Assembly (NCBI GenBank): GCA_029817715.1
Contig: JARUPY010000090.1
Location: forward strand, 1,550,001 to 1,614,000
Direction: 5' to 3'
Length of the DNA stretch: 64,000 bases
Source: Melastoma dodecandrum
Taxonomy: Eukaryota; Streptophyta; Magnoliopsida; Myrtales; Melastomataceae
The notes under the pieces were generated by a model. It was not told the DNA's origin. It saw only the letters and a program-made list of their open reading frames with translations, and made no database searches. The position numbers were made by a program, and so were the translations under genes. Shown one piece after another: positions 17,987 through 26,245 of this stretch. The first letter of the stretch is position 1; the number at the start of each line of letters is the position of its first letter.

Positions 17987-18154
17987 ATGACCCCCGATTC
18001 CATCGGGGTCGAGACAGTCCTTCCCCGGACGGGGATGATTAAAAGGGCCTGATTTGGGGCCGATTCAACAAAGATTCAGGGGCGTAGTAGTGTAGCGTGC
18101 AAATACAAGAGATCGGCGGGGTTGGAATTCGGAACGCGTGAGGTGAACGATTCA

Positions 18155-18634
18155 ATGGCGGGAAATTCTCAGCAAGGAAGAACCGACTCAGCGAGCCGAT
18201 TCATCGCCGCGCCCGCGGACGTGATCTATGGTGCGTTTGTCGACCCGGCCGCTTGGACGCAGTGGCTTCCGCCCGAGGGCATGACGGGCCAGATTTTTGA
18301 ATTCGATGCGCGGCCGGGCGGAACCTATCGAATGGCGCTGACCTATCGCGGCGACCATCCGAATGCAGGCAAAACCTCCGACGACACTGATGTCGTCGAA
18401 GGTCGCTTTGCAGAGCTGGTCCCGAATCATCGCGTCGTCCAGATCGTGACGTTTCAGTCCGATGATCCGGCTTTCGCCGGCGAGATGCGGATGACGTGGA
18501 GCCTATCGCCCGCGGCCGGCGGCACTGACGTCTCGATCATCGCCGAGCATGTGCCGATCGGAATAAGCAAAGCGGACCACGATGTCGGGCTTCGTTCGAC
18601 TCTCGAAAACCTAGCGCGATTTGTCGAAGGATGA
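18155..18634 (+). CDS. SRPBCC (AHSA1-like) domain protein
   Basis: A 159-aa protein of the AHSA1/START-like fold: FIAAPADVIYGAFVDPAAWT near the start, WLPPEGMTGQIFEFDARPGG in the middle, and a C-terminal helix with LENLARFVEG. These domains bind hydrophobic ligands or act as co-chaperones; the ligand is unknown. ATG at 18155 is chosen for its GAGGTGA ribosome site; a TTG at 18122 is in frame. It is the only plus-strand gene inside the conjugation block, lying between trbB and the RHH gene, which points to later insertion of cargo. Confidence 0.8.
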   Translation: MAGNSQQGRTDSASRFIAAPADVIYGAFVDPAAWTQWLPPEGMTGQIFEFDARPGGTYRMALTYRGDHPNAGKTSDDTDVVEGRFAELVPNHRVVQIVTFQSDDPAFAGEMRMTWSLSPAAGGTDVSIIAEHVPIGISKADHDVGLRSTLENLARFVEG

Positions 18635-18669
18635 TCTTACGCCGATCCGGTTGGATTGACGGCGACACA

Positions 18670-19101
18670 CTATGGCTCACCGTCGGTGTCAACGTCCTCC
18701 AAAATCTCCTGGCGTAGCTTCGGCCCCTTCGCCAGCCGGCGGCCGAGCGCGACGACGAATTGATCGTAGCGCTCGCCGGCCTTCGCACGTGCAGCCTGTG
18801 CGGCAGGCTCCGGCAACGCCGGCGTGGTCGCGACCCAAAACCGCACGAACACCGCCAGCATCTCGACGCAGATGCCGACATCGCGTTCCATCCGCGTCAT
18901 GCGGCGATCAAGTTGGTCGAGGCGCTTGGTAATCGCGGCCTCCTGTCGTTCAGCCGCATCCGGGGAGAGGAAGGATTCGATGGCGGCTTCCGCGATCAGG
19001 GATCGCGACTGGTCGCGCCGAGCCGCATGTTCTGCGAGTCGGTTCATCACGGTTGGATCGAGATAGACCGACAGGCGCTGTTTTTTCGAGGGTTTCGTCA
19101 T
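18670..19101 (-). CDS. CopG/ribbon-helix-helix family protein
   Basis: A 143-aa protein with an N-terminal ribbon-helix-helix pattern (KQRLSVYLDPTVMNRLAEHA, residues 7-26), then a coiled-coil-like region (ITKRLDQLDRRMTRMERDV) and a helical tail. It lies six bases downstream of traG on the same strand, where these ICEs regularly carry such a protein. Likely a regulator or relaxosome accessory; which one is not shown. Confidence 0.82.
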   Translation of the reverse strand: MTKPSKKQRLSVYLDPTVMNRLAEHAARRDQSRSLIAEAAIESFLSPDAAERQEAAITKRLDQLDRRMTRMERDVGICVEMLAVFVRFWVATTPALPEPAAQAARAKAGERYDQFVVALGRRLAKGPKLRQEILEDVDTDGEP

Positions 19102-19107
19102 GGCGAC

Positions 19108-21093
19108 CTAAAGCTCCATGCCGTCGGCTGGATCGAGCGAGACCTGACGCGCCACGCCCTGCATGAGCCGGTTCATCCGGCTGTTGCGGGCAGCGTCATC
19201 CTCATCATCGTCGGTGAGGCCAATCTCGAACTCGTTCTCGATCTCGTCCCTTTTCTCGACGGGCTGCACGCGGCTAAGTTCGGGCTGGCGGCGGCGCTCG
19301 GATTCGGTCGGATCTTCGTCGCCCGCGTCCGCTCCGGGCTTCGCCTCGGCGATCACAGGTCGGGCCGGAAGCGGCAGCGCCGTCCAGTCGTCGGGGCGCG
19401 CCTGCTTCGGCGGTACGATCGTCGGCGGCGTCAGGATGCGCTCCTTGAAGCGAGCATCCTCGAAGTAGCGCGCTTTTTTCGCCCGGATCGGCGGGGTGCC
19501 GGCGAGCATGACGATCTCGTCGGTTGGGGGAAGCTGCATGATCTCGCCGGGGGTGAGCAGCGGGCGGGCCGTCTCCGCGCGGGAGACCATCAGATGCCCG
19601 AGCCATGGCGACAGCCGGTGGCCGGCATAGTTATTCTGCGCCTTCATCTCGGTGGCGGTGCCGAGCGCGTCCGAGACCCGCTTGGCGGTGCGCTCGTCGT
19701 TCGCAGCGAAGCTCACCCGCACATGGCAGTTGTCGAGGATGGCGTTGTTCTGACCGTAGGCCTTCTCGATCTGGTTGAGCGACTGCGCGATCAGGAATGC
19801 CTTGAGCCCGTAGCCGGCCATGAACGCCAGGGCAGACTCGAAGAAGTCGAGCCGGCCGAGCGCCGGAAACTCGTCGAGCATCAGCAGCAGCCGGTGCCGG
19901 CCCGCCTTGGCCTGCAAATCCTCGGTGAGGCGGCGACCGACCTGATTGAGGATCAGACGGATCAGCGGCTTGGTGCGGTTGATGTCGGACGGCGGTACGA
20001 CGAGGTAGAGCGTCGTCGGACGCTTTCCGTCGACGATGTCGGTGATGCGCCAGTCGCAGCGGCGCGTCACCTCGGCGACGACGGGATCGCGGTAGAGGCC
20101 TAGAAAAGACATGGCGGTGGAGAGCACGCCCGATCGCTCATTGTCGGACTTGTTGAGCAACTCGCGAGCGGCGCTGGCAATCACGGGGTGCGGCCCGGCA
20201 TCCCCCAGGTGCGCGGTCTTCATCATGGCGGCCAGCGTCGACTCGATGGGGCGCTTCGGGTCCGAAAGGAACGCCGCAACGCCGGCAAGCGTTTTGTCCT
20301 TCTCGGCGTAAAGGACATGCAGGATCGCGCCGACCAGGAGCGAATGGCTGGTCTTCTCCCAGTGGTTTCGCCGCTCCAGTGCGCCTTCGGGATCGACCAG
20401 CACGTCGGCGATGTTCTGGACGTCGCGCACCTCGCTTTCGCCCCGGCGCACCTCGAGCAGCGGATTGTAGGCCGACGATTTGGCGTTGGTCGGGTCGAAC
20501 AGCAGCACGCGGCCGTGCCGGGCGCGAAAGCCGGCGGTGAGTTGCCAGTTCTCGCCCTTGATGTCGTGGACGATCGCGGAACCCGGCCAGGTCAACAGCG
20601 ACGGCACCACAAGGCCGACACCCTTGCCGCTACGGGTCGGTGCAAAACAGAGGACATGCTCCGGCCCGTCATGGCGGAGATAGTCCCGCTCGTATCGGCC
20701 AAGCACGACACCATCGGCGCCAAGCAAGCCGGCGGCCTGCACCTCCTGGCGCTCTGCCCAGCGCGCGGAGCCATAGGTCTCGACCTTCTTGGCCTCGCGC
20801 GCCCGCCACACCGACATGCCGATCGCCACCGCGATAGCAAGGAAGCCACCGGACGCCGCGATGTAGGCGCCCTCGACGAAGATCGACGGGGCATAGGCGT
20901 CGTAGGAATACCACCACCAGAAGACGGCAGGCGGCAGGTAGAAGGGAAAGCCGAACAGGCGGAACCACGGCGCGCCGAGTTGCGGCTGGAAGGCGAGCTG
21001 CCAGGCGACCCATTCGGTCGCGCCCCAGGTCGTGACCAGCACGATGGCGAAAACGGCGAGGATCTGGCCCCAGAGAATTTTGGTTGCGGACAT
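19108..21093 (-). CDS. traG: TraG/VirD4 type IV coupling protein
   Basis: A 661-aa coupling ATPase that brings the relaxosome to the secretion channel. Two N-terminal membrane regions (residues 5-30 and 70-95) are followed by Walker A APTRSGKGVGLVVPSL (151-166), Walker B LLLMLDEFPALGRLDFFE near 402 and the conserved FLIAQSLNQIEKAYG. The C-terminus is acidic and variable. It follows the relaxase gene and precedes the RHH gene, as usual. Confidence 0.96.
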   Translation of the reverse strand: MSATKILWGQILAVFAIVLVTTWGATEWVAWQLAFQPQLGAPWFRLFGFPFYLPPAVFWWWYSYDAYAPSIFVEGAYIAASGGFLAIAVAIGMSVWRAREAKKVETYGSARWAERQEVQAAGLLGADGVVLGRYERDYLRHDGPEHVLCFAPTRSGKGVGLVVPSLLTWPGSAIVHDIKGENWQLTAGFRARHGRVLLFDPTNAKSSAYNPLLEVRRGESEVRDVQNIADVLVDPEGALERRNHWEKTSHSLLVGAILHVLYAEKDKTLAGVAAFLSDPKRPIESTLAAMMKTAHLGDAGPHPVIASAARELLNKSDNERSGVLSTAMSFLGLYRDPVVAEVTRRCDWRITDIVDGKRPTTLYLVVPPSDINRTKPLIRLILNQVGRRLTEDLQAKAGRHRLLLMLDEFPALGRLDFFESALAFMAGYGLKAFLIAQSLNQIEKAYGQNNAILDNCHVRVSFAANDERTAKRVSDALGTATEMKAQNNYAGHRLSPWLGHLMVSRAETARPLLTPGEIMQLPPTDEIVMLAGTPPIRAKKARYFEDARFKERILTPPTIVPPKQARPDDWTALPLPARPVIAEAKPGADAGDEDPTESERRRQPELSRVQPVEKRDEIENEFEIGLTDDDEDDAARNSRMNRLMQGVARQVSLDPADGMEL

Positions 21094-21117
21094 GGCGATG
21101 TGTCTTTCTGCAAGGGA

Positions 21118-22857
21118 TCAGAGGCCGAGGCCGCGCTTGCGGCCGAAGCTCCAGTCGATGCCGCCGTCAGCGCGGACGGCGCCCGAGACATGGCGGCCGA
21201 GCTGCTTTTCGAGAGAGGGCGTCCAGGGCACGAGCTGAAAGCCGAGGCCATCGTCGATCATGGCGAACCGGCCGGAGGCGAGCGTGAAGCGCTGGCGATA
21301 CGAACCAGCGACATATTCGCCGCTGGCCGCACGGTTGAACGGCTGGCCAGTCTCGGTGGCGAGCTTCTCGCCGAGCGCCTCCAACTCGCGGCGGCGCAGG
21401 GTGTCGATCAGGTTGCGGCTGAAGGTGACGCGCTGGCCGTGCCGCTCGCCGAAGCCCTGTCCGACCAAGTGATCGGCACGGCGCTCCAGCGCCTGCCGAA
21501 CCTCGGCGCCGAACCCGCCCTCCGACAGGGCGGCCGGCTCGCGGGCGATGTTCTGCCGGTCGAGCCAGGTCGCGCCCGATGCCGTGATCTGGCGGTCGAT
21601 ATCGAGGTCGGAGCGCACGGCGATCGCGACGCGGCGCTGGCCCTGCGCGTCATCGAACCTTCGCAGCTCGACGATCGAGCCAGGCGAGCTGTCGCCAGCC
21701 GCGTCGAGGTCGGGCAGCTTGATATGATGGCTGCGCCCGTCGACACCATCGACCACGGCGTAGGCTGTGCCCTTCAGCTCATCATCGAGCCCGCGATCGA
21801 CCAGCCTGCCGATGATCGGCGTGTCGAGATTCTCCGCCGCCAGCACATAGCTCGCCGATCCGCGCTCGATGCCGCGCTCGGTAAGCGCGCGGTGCATGCG
21901 CTTGATGATATCACCGCGCTCGCCCAGCTCGCGCAGCGTCGCCTCAGTCTTGTCGTCGATCATCCATTGGCCAGGGCCAACCTGTTCGGCGAGACCCAGC
22001 GTTTCGAGCTTGCGAAGGCGCCCGACCTTCAGCGCGTGATATTCGTCGGGCCTGGCGCTTGGGTCGGGCGCCATATCGATGACGCCGTTCTCTCGCCCAT
22101 CGCGGACAAGCTGTCGGTCGAGCTGGGTCCAGCGCTCCGCCTCGACCTGGCGCTCAAGATTGCGGCGGATGTCGAGATCGGTGCGCGGCCCCAATTCCTG
22201 CGTGACCAGATCAGCGGCGCGGGCACGCATCCCATCCTTGATGTAGTCGCGGGCGATGACGAGATCCTGTCCGTCATCTGTCCGGCCGCGCAGGATGATA
22301 TGAACGTGCGGGTTGTCGGTGTTCCAGTGATCGACGGCGGCCCAATCGAGCTTCGTGCCGAGGTCTTTTTCCATCTGGCCCATCAGCTCGCGGGCAAAGG
22401 ATTTGAGGTCGGCCATATCCACGGCGTCCTCGGGCGAGACGATGAACCGGAAATGATGGCGATCGCCCGCGCACCGCTCGGCGAAGGCCCGGCCATCGAC
22501 CTCCTCAGTGTCCGGCCCGAACAGCCGCGCTTTCTCCCCATCACGGGTCACGCCCTCGCGCCGCAGATAGCTGAGATGGGCGGCAAGCGGCGCGGCCCGC
22601 GCGTGATGGCGAACCAGCCGGGTCTTGATGACGACGACACGCGAGCGGCCGGTGAGCAGGCGGTTGGCGCGCACGCTCGCCGTCCGGCCCCGCCCGAATG
22701 TCGAGCGGTTGCCCGAGCTGATCCGACCCGAGCGAGAGATGCGCGCGCCGGCCTTCTGGGCAGCGGCGAGTGCCTGCGCGATGAAGGGTCGGGCGCGCTG
22801 CGCGCTGGATGAGCGGGTGCGGCCGGGTCGGATACGGAAATCGTCTTCGCCGCTCAT
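21118..22857 (-). CDS. Relaxase/mobilization nuclease (VirD2-like, DUF3363)
   Basis: A 579-aa relaxase starting at MSGEDDFRIRPGR (22857; an in-frame start six codons upstream is less likely). The nuclease domain has HHFRFIVSPED near 134-144 and the metal-binding triad DHWNTDNPHVHIILRG with His177, His184 and His186. The C-terminal two thirds match DUF3363, with repeated helical segments. It would nick oriT and lead the transferred strand. The repeat-rich region just upstream is the natural oriT candidate. Confidence 0.93.
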   Translation of the reverse strand: MSGEDDFRIRPGRTRSSSAQRARPFIAQALAAAQKAGARISRSGRISSGNRSTFGRGRTASVRANRLLTGRSRVVVIKTRLVRHHARAAPLAAHLSYLRREGVTRDGEKARLFGPDTEEVDGRAFAERCAGDRHHFRFIVSPEDAVDMADLKSFARELMGQMEKDLGTKLDWAAVDHWNTDNPHVHIILRGRTDDGQDLVIARDYIKDGMRARAADLVTQELGPRTDLDIRRNLERQVEAERWTQLDRQLVRDGRENGVIDMAPDPSARPDEYHALKVGRLRKLETLGLAEQVGPGQWMIDDKTEATLRELGERGDIIKRMHRALTERGIERGSASYVLAAENLDTPIIGRLVDRGLDDELKGTAYAVVDGVDGRSHHIKLPDLDAAGDSSPGSIVELRRFDDAQGQRRVAIAVRSDLDIDRQITASGATWLDRQNIAREPAALSEGGFGAEVRQALERRADHLVGQGFGERHGQRVTFSRNLIDTLRRRELEALGEKLATETGQPFNRAASGEYVAGSYRQRFTLASGRFAMIDDGLGFQLVPWTPSLEKQLGRHVSGAVRADGGIDWSFGRKRGLGL

Positions 22858-22868
22858 GGCCGAGACCC

Positions 22869-22999
22869 CGCACATCGCGTCAAGCGCATGAAATCGCGGA
22901 GAAACTGGCTGCGCCGCGAGGTGCGCGGAAATCCCGCACCTCGCGAAAGCGAGTCATAACCTCTTGAAAAACCACAACCGACCGACGCCGCACCTCGCG
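22869..22999. other. oriT/relaxosome-binding candidate: clustered 11-bp repeats
   Basis: The motif CGCACCTCGCG occurs at 22935-22945 and 22989-22999, and inverted (CGCGAGGTGCG) at 22915-22925. A one-mismatch copy, CGCACATCGCG, lies at 22869-22879. The 22915 and 22935 copies form a hairpin with a nine-base loop. The last copy is part of GCCGCACCTCGCGGC followed by TTTTTAT, which could also end transcription on the plus strand. The cluster sits directly upstream of the relaxase gene in the 244-base gap before the transglycosylase gene. Either oriT or operator sites for an ICE repressor would fit. Confidence 0.5.
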
Positions 23000-23101
23000 G
23001 CTTTTTATCTCGCCATCGTCCGGTCGTGTTGCCTGCCTCCACCCTCCACACACCCCATGCCACGCTGGAGCCCGCTATCGTGCGATTGGGAACCGGCGCG
23101 C

Positions 23102-23875
23102 TCATTGCACGGTCCCTCCGCCAGCACGCGCGACGAACAGGCCGCTGGACTGCGGCACGATGGCCGAAACGTCGCGCACGGATGATGTCGCCGTCGCAGC
23201 GTCGGACGTGCGCCCGGCCGGCACGAGATCGGCGGCCGGTCCGCGCTCAGCTTGCGCGATGAACAGCGGCGCGCGTGTCCAGGCGAGGGTATCGGCCGCC
23301 GCGACCACCATCGGGCCGGCTGCATCCCCGCCACCCACAGACGGCGCGACGACGGCGACATAGGTGCGCGTTTCTGCGGGAAGCGGCCGGCCCTTCAGCG
23401 AGTCCTCGTAACGGCCAGGACCAGCATTGTAGGCCGCGATCCAGCCGGGCGATCCGTAGCGGTCGAACAGCTCGCGGATATAGGCCGCGCCGGCGATGAT
23501 GTTGTCATGCGGGTCATAAGGGTCCGCGCCAAGTCGGTGACGCAGGCGCAAGCCCGTCCATGTCACCGGCATGATCTGCATGAGACCCATCGCGCCCTTC
23601 CGTGAAAGGGCGCGCGGATCGCCGGCGCTTTCGGCACGCATCACCGCCCTGATCCACGCAGCCGGAACGCCGAAGCGCCGCGACGCCTCAGCGATGTGAT
23701 CGGCATAAGGATCGCGCAGCGACGGCCGAACAATCGGCGTGCCCTGCGCCATCGTGACCGACGGCATGACGCTCGCGAGGGAAAGGCCGGAAAGGAGAAG
23801 GAGAGCCATGCGCCGGGCAGCGCGAAGCGACCCGGACGCAGTCGGATGGCTCGTCGATGGGCGAGAGCCAGGCAT
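23102..23875 (-). CDS. Lytic transglycosylase (VirB1/TrbN-like)
   Basis: A 257-aa secreted muramidase that locally opens peptidoglycan for the conjugation apparatus. A hydrophobic signal lies near residues 21-43. The SLT domain has the catalytic Glu82 in MRAESAGDPRALSRKGAMGL, followed by MQIMP, and AGAAYIRELFDRYGSPGWIA and AYNAGPG. The C-terminal 90 residues are low-complexity. The start is uncertain; an internal Met (residue 23) would give a shorter signal. Confidence 0.92.
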   Translation of the reverse strand: MPGSRPSTSHPTASGSLRAARRMALLLLSGLSLASVMPSVTMAQGTPIVRPSLRDPYADHIAEASRRFGVPAAWIRAVMRAESAGDPRALSRKGAMGLMQIMPVTWTGLRLRHRLGADPYDPHDNIIAGAAYIRELFDRYGSPGWIAAYNAGPGRYEDSLKGRPLPAETRTYVAVVAPSVGGGDAAGPMVVAAADTLAWTRAPLFIAQAERGPAADLVPAGRTSDAATATSSVRDVSAIVPQSSGLFVARAGGGTVQ

Positions 23876-23878
23876 CGC

Positions 23879-24226
23879 TCAATCCTTCTCGCCGCGATCG
23901 CGCGGACGCGACCAGTGCAGCGACCAGCCATTGCCAGCATCGTCGTCACGAAACAGGTTGGCGCGGATCGGATGCGGGAATGTCGGATCGTCGATCAGCA
24001 ACGCGAGATATTCGCCGGCTTTCTCGCCGGTGCGTTTCCAGGCCGCGCCGAGTTCCGGGCCTGTTTCGTTGGTCATGCCGTCGAAGAGGTGAACCCGATA
24101 ATCGGGTGCGTTCTCCGTGTCGGACGGTTCCGCCGCGACGATGATGATATCCTGATGCAGTAAGAGCGTCCCGAGGTGTCCGATGAAGCCGGTCTCGTCG
24201 CGCGTGAATTCGCCAATCTGGGGCAT
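23879..24226 (-). CDS. DUF736 protein (first copy)
   Basis: A 115-aa DUF736 protein: MPQIGEFTRDETGFIGHLGT at the start, then VHLFDGM, GPELGAAWKRTGEKAGEYLA and NLFRDDDAGNGWSLHWSRP. ATG at 24226 follows a strong AAGGAG. The family is widespread on alphaproteobacterial conjugative elements; its function is not established. A second, divergent copy is encoded at 29558-29887. Confidence 0.9.
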   Translation of the reverse strand: MPQIGEFTRDETGFIGHLGTLLLHQDIIIVAAEPSDTENAPDYRVHLFDGMTNETGPELGAAWKRTGEKAGEYLALLIDDPTFPHPIRANLFRDDDAGNGWSLHWSRPRDRGEKD

Positions 24227-24294
24227 GACAGTCTCCTTGGCGGTGAGGTTGGGAAGGCCATCGACGAGCACCGCTCCCGCCGATGGGGAAGCGG

Positions 24295-24840
24295 TCAGCG
24301 CGTCGGGGCGCGCCACTCGAAGCGGCCGGTGTTGTCTTCGTCGGTCCACAGCGGGACGGCGCGACCGATGATCTGGTCGGTCGAGATCAGGCCGAAGTAG
24401 CGGCCGTCCAGGCTGTCGCGGACTTGCCAGTTCATGAGGAAGACTTCGCCGGTCTGGACGCGGCGGCAGCCCTGCCAGACGGGGAGATTGCGGCCGGCGC
24501 GATCACGCGTGAGCGCGGCGCCAACCTCGACGCCATCGACGGTGATGGCGAGGTTCGAGCGGCAAACGGTCTGCCCTGACACGGCGAGGATGCGCTTCAT
24601 CAGCGGCACGCCTTTGGGCAGATAGCCGCGATCGGCGAGGAAGGTCGCGAGCGGCTCGGGTGCATCGACGGCGACAAGATCGGTGACTTCGAACGGCCCG
24701 TCGAAATCGATCGTGTAGAGGCCGATCGGCGCGCTCGCGGATGCGTTCCAGACCAGCTTGACGGGCATCGGCGTGAGGCCGGGATAGCCGACACCGAGCG
24801 CGGCGAGCGTGGTCGCGAGGAGAAGTCCGGCGCGGCTCAC
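24295..24840 (-). CDS. traF: TraF, S26-family conjugative signal peptidase
   Basis: A 181-aa membrane-bound peptidase that matures the TrbC pilin, which in RP4 becomes cyclic. An N-terminal helix (GLLLATTLAALGVGY) precedes the Ser box (NASASAPIGLYTI, Ser near 36) and the Lys box (PLMKRILAVSGQTVC). A conserved NWQVRDSLDGRYFGLI lies near the end. The GTG start at 24840 overlaps the DUF2840 stop by four bases. The longer open frame upstream is not part of the gene. Confidence 0.92.
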   Translation of the reverse strand: MSRAGLLLATTLAALGVGYPGLTPMPVKLVWNASASAPIGLYTIDFDGPFEVTDLVAVDAPEPLATFLADRGYLPKGVPLMKRILAVSGQTVCRSNLAITVDGVEVGAALTRDRAGRNLPVWQGCRRVQTGEVFLMNWQVRDSLDGRYFGLISTDQIIGRAVPLWTDEDNTGRFEWRAPTR

Positions 24841-25359
24841 GGCTCGGCCCGCCGACGCAACAGGAACGCACGGTGATGATCGAGCGTGCAGGCGCGCGGC
24901 TCCTGGCCGGCAGTCAGGCGGTGATGGACGTGACGCCAGTGATCGGGCGAGACCGCTTCGGGATCGACGCCGATGCGCTCGATGGCATCGATCGCGTGCA
25001 GCACGCGCTCGACCTTCGGCCAGTTCTCGATCTTGAGCAGGATGTCGCCGCCCGGACGCACGAAGGGCAGCGTCTGGTAGGCTTCGCCGCGCGACACGGC
25101 GCGCACGATGTCGATGCGCGAGATGATCGTGCCGAAGTCGTTGGCCGCCCAGCGGACGAAGGCGAAGATCGCGCCCGGCCGGAACGACAGGACGCGCCGG
25201 CGTCGATCGAGGATCTGTTCCTGCGCGTGCGCGCCGAAGCGAATCCAGTTCTCGATCTTCTTCTCGACCCAGGTCAGCTCGACATGGGTGAGATTGTCCT
25301 GCGGGGCGCGCGGTCGGCGTCGGGCCGCCGCGCACGCGGGGAGCCGCGTTGCCGGTCAT
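24837..25359 (-). CDS. DUF2840 protein, apparent frameshift near N-terminus
   Basis: The conserved body reads THVELTWVEKKIENWIRFGA, then RPGAIFAFVRWAANDFGTII and AYQTLPFVRPGGDILLKIEN, as expected for DUF2840, which is encoded upstream of traF in these ICEs. The expected start is ATG at 25359, overlapping the upstream RHH stop by four bases, but that frame leads elsewhere. Removing one base from the CCCC run (25303-25306 on the plus strand, GGGG) would join MTGNAAPRVRG to the body. In its own frame the body lacks a normal start before a GTG at 25106. Function unknown. Confidence 0.78.
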
Positions 25360-25610
25360 GAGGGGTCTCCTTCGGTGGATGGGAATTCGCGCGCAAGCAG
25401 GTCGCGCAGCATGTCGGCGACGGTGGCGCCGCGCCGGAAAGCGGTGATCTTGATGCGCCCGCGCAGGTCGGGTGTGACGTCGATGGTCAGGCGGGCGGTG
25501 AAGGCTTCACCGTCCGCCGCGCGGGTCGCGGGGGCATCGGCAGCCTTGATCCAGGCGTCAGGATTGGTCGGGCGCGATGCGAAGCCGCGCCGTTCGGATC
25601 GCTCGCTCAT
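25356..25610 (-). CDS. Ribbon-helix-helix partition-type protein
   Basis: An 84-aa protein whose C-terminal half fits a ribbon-helix-helix (ARLTIDVTPDLRGRIKITAF, residues 39-58, then GATVADMLRDLLAREF). It lies directly downstream of parA with a four-base overlap, the place of a ParG-like centromere-binding partner. It probably binds DNA and regulates or partners ParA. Confidence 0.8.
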   Translation of the reverse strand: MSERSERRGFASRPTNPDAWIKAADAPATRAADGEAFTARLTIDVTPDLRGRIKITAFRRGATVADMLRDLLAREFPSTEGDPS

Positions 25611-26245
25611 GGCGCGATCCTTTCGATCTCCGTGACGAGCGCCGCGATCTCGCGCGCGGCGGGACCGTCCTCGTCCATCTCGAAGGCAAGCCGGCCCGAT
25701 TGCGCGGCGTCGGCGTAGATGACGCGCTGGCCGATCGTCGTGGCGAGCACCGGCGGATCGTGATCGGCGAGCGTCTCGGCGGTCTCGCGTGCGATCACGG
25801 TGCGCGCGCCACAGCGATTGAGCACGAAGCGCGCGACAAGCTGGGGGCGATAGATGCGCGCCTCCGACAGGAGCGCCAGCATCTCGGCCGAGGCCCAGCC
25901 ATCAAAGGGCGACGGCTGCACCGGGATCAGCACCAGGTCGGCGGCGAGCAGGGCCGAGCGCGCGATCCCGGTCACCCGCGGCGGTCCGTCGATCACGACA
26001 TGATCGGCATCCCGCGCCAAGGCGGGCGCCTCGCGGTGCAGGCTCTCGCGCGCCAGGCCGACGACGCCGAACAGGCGCGGGGCGTGCTCGCGGGCGCGTT
26101 GCTGCGACCAATCGAGCGCCGAACCCTGTGGATCGGCATCGACCAGCGTGACCCGCTTTCCCCTGCCGGCCCATTCGCCGGCGAGGTGCAGCGACAGCGT
26201 CGTCTTGCCGACGCCGCCCTTCTGGTTGAGGAGCGCGACGATCAT
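25607..26245 (-). CDS. parA: ParA family ATPase
   Basis: A 212-aa deviant-Walker ParA/MinD-type ATPase. Walker A is LNQKGGVGKTTLSLHLA (6-22), Walker A' VTLVDADPQGSALDW (33-47) and Walker B VVIDGPPR near 84. It has no N-terminal DNA-binding domain. It sits between the RepA-like gene and the RHH gene with four-base overlaps on both sides, suggesting maintenance of the excised circle. Confidence 0.93.
   Translation of the reverse strand: MIVALLNQKGGVGKTTLSLHLAGEWAGRGKRVTLVDADPQGSALDWSQQRAREHAPRLFGVVGLARESLHREAPALARDADHVVIDGPPRVTGIARSALLAADLVLIPVQPSPFDGWASAEMLALLSEARIYRPQLVARFVLNRCGARTVIARETAETLADHDPPVLATTIGQRVIYADAAQSGRLAFEMDEDGPAAREIAALVTEIERIAP

Noticed and set aside
20188..22812. Plus-strand frame of 874 codons opposite traG and the relaxase
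   Set aside because: It is antisense shadow of two well supported genes. Low stop frequency is an effect of high GC content. The same holds for long plus-strand frames over trbE, repA, ParB and the minus-strand frame over the UPF0324 gene.
24841..25359. TraF extended to 25359 as a 354-residue protein
   Set aside because: The upstream residues are an out-of-frame reading of DUF2840. The GTG at 24840 gives a normal-sized peptidase.
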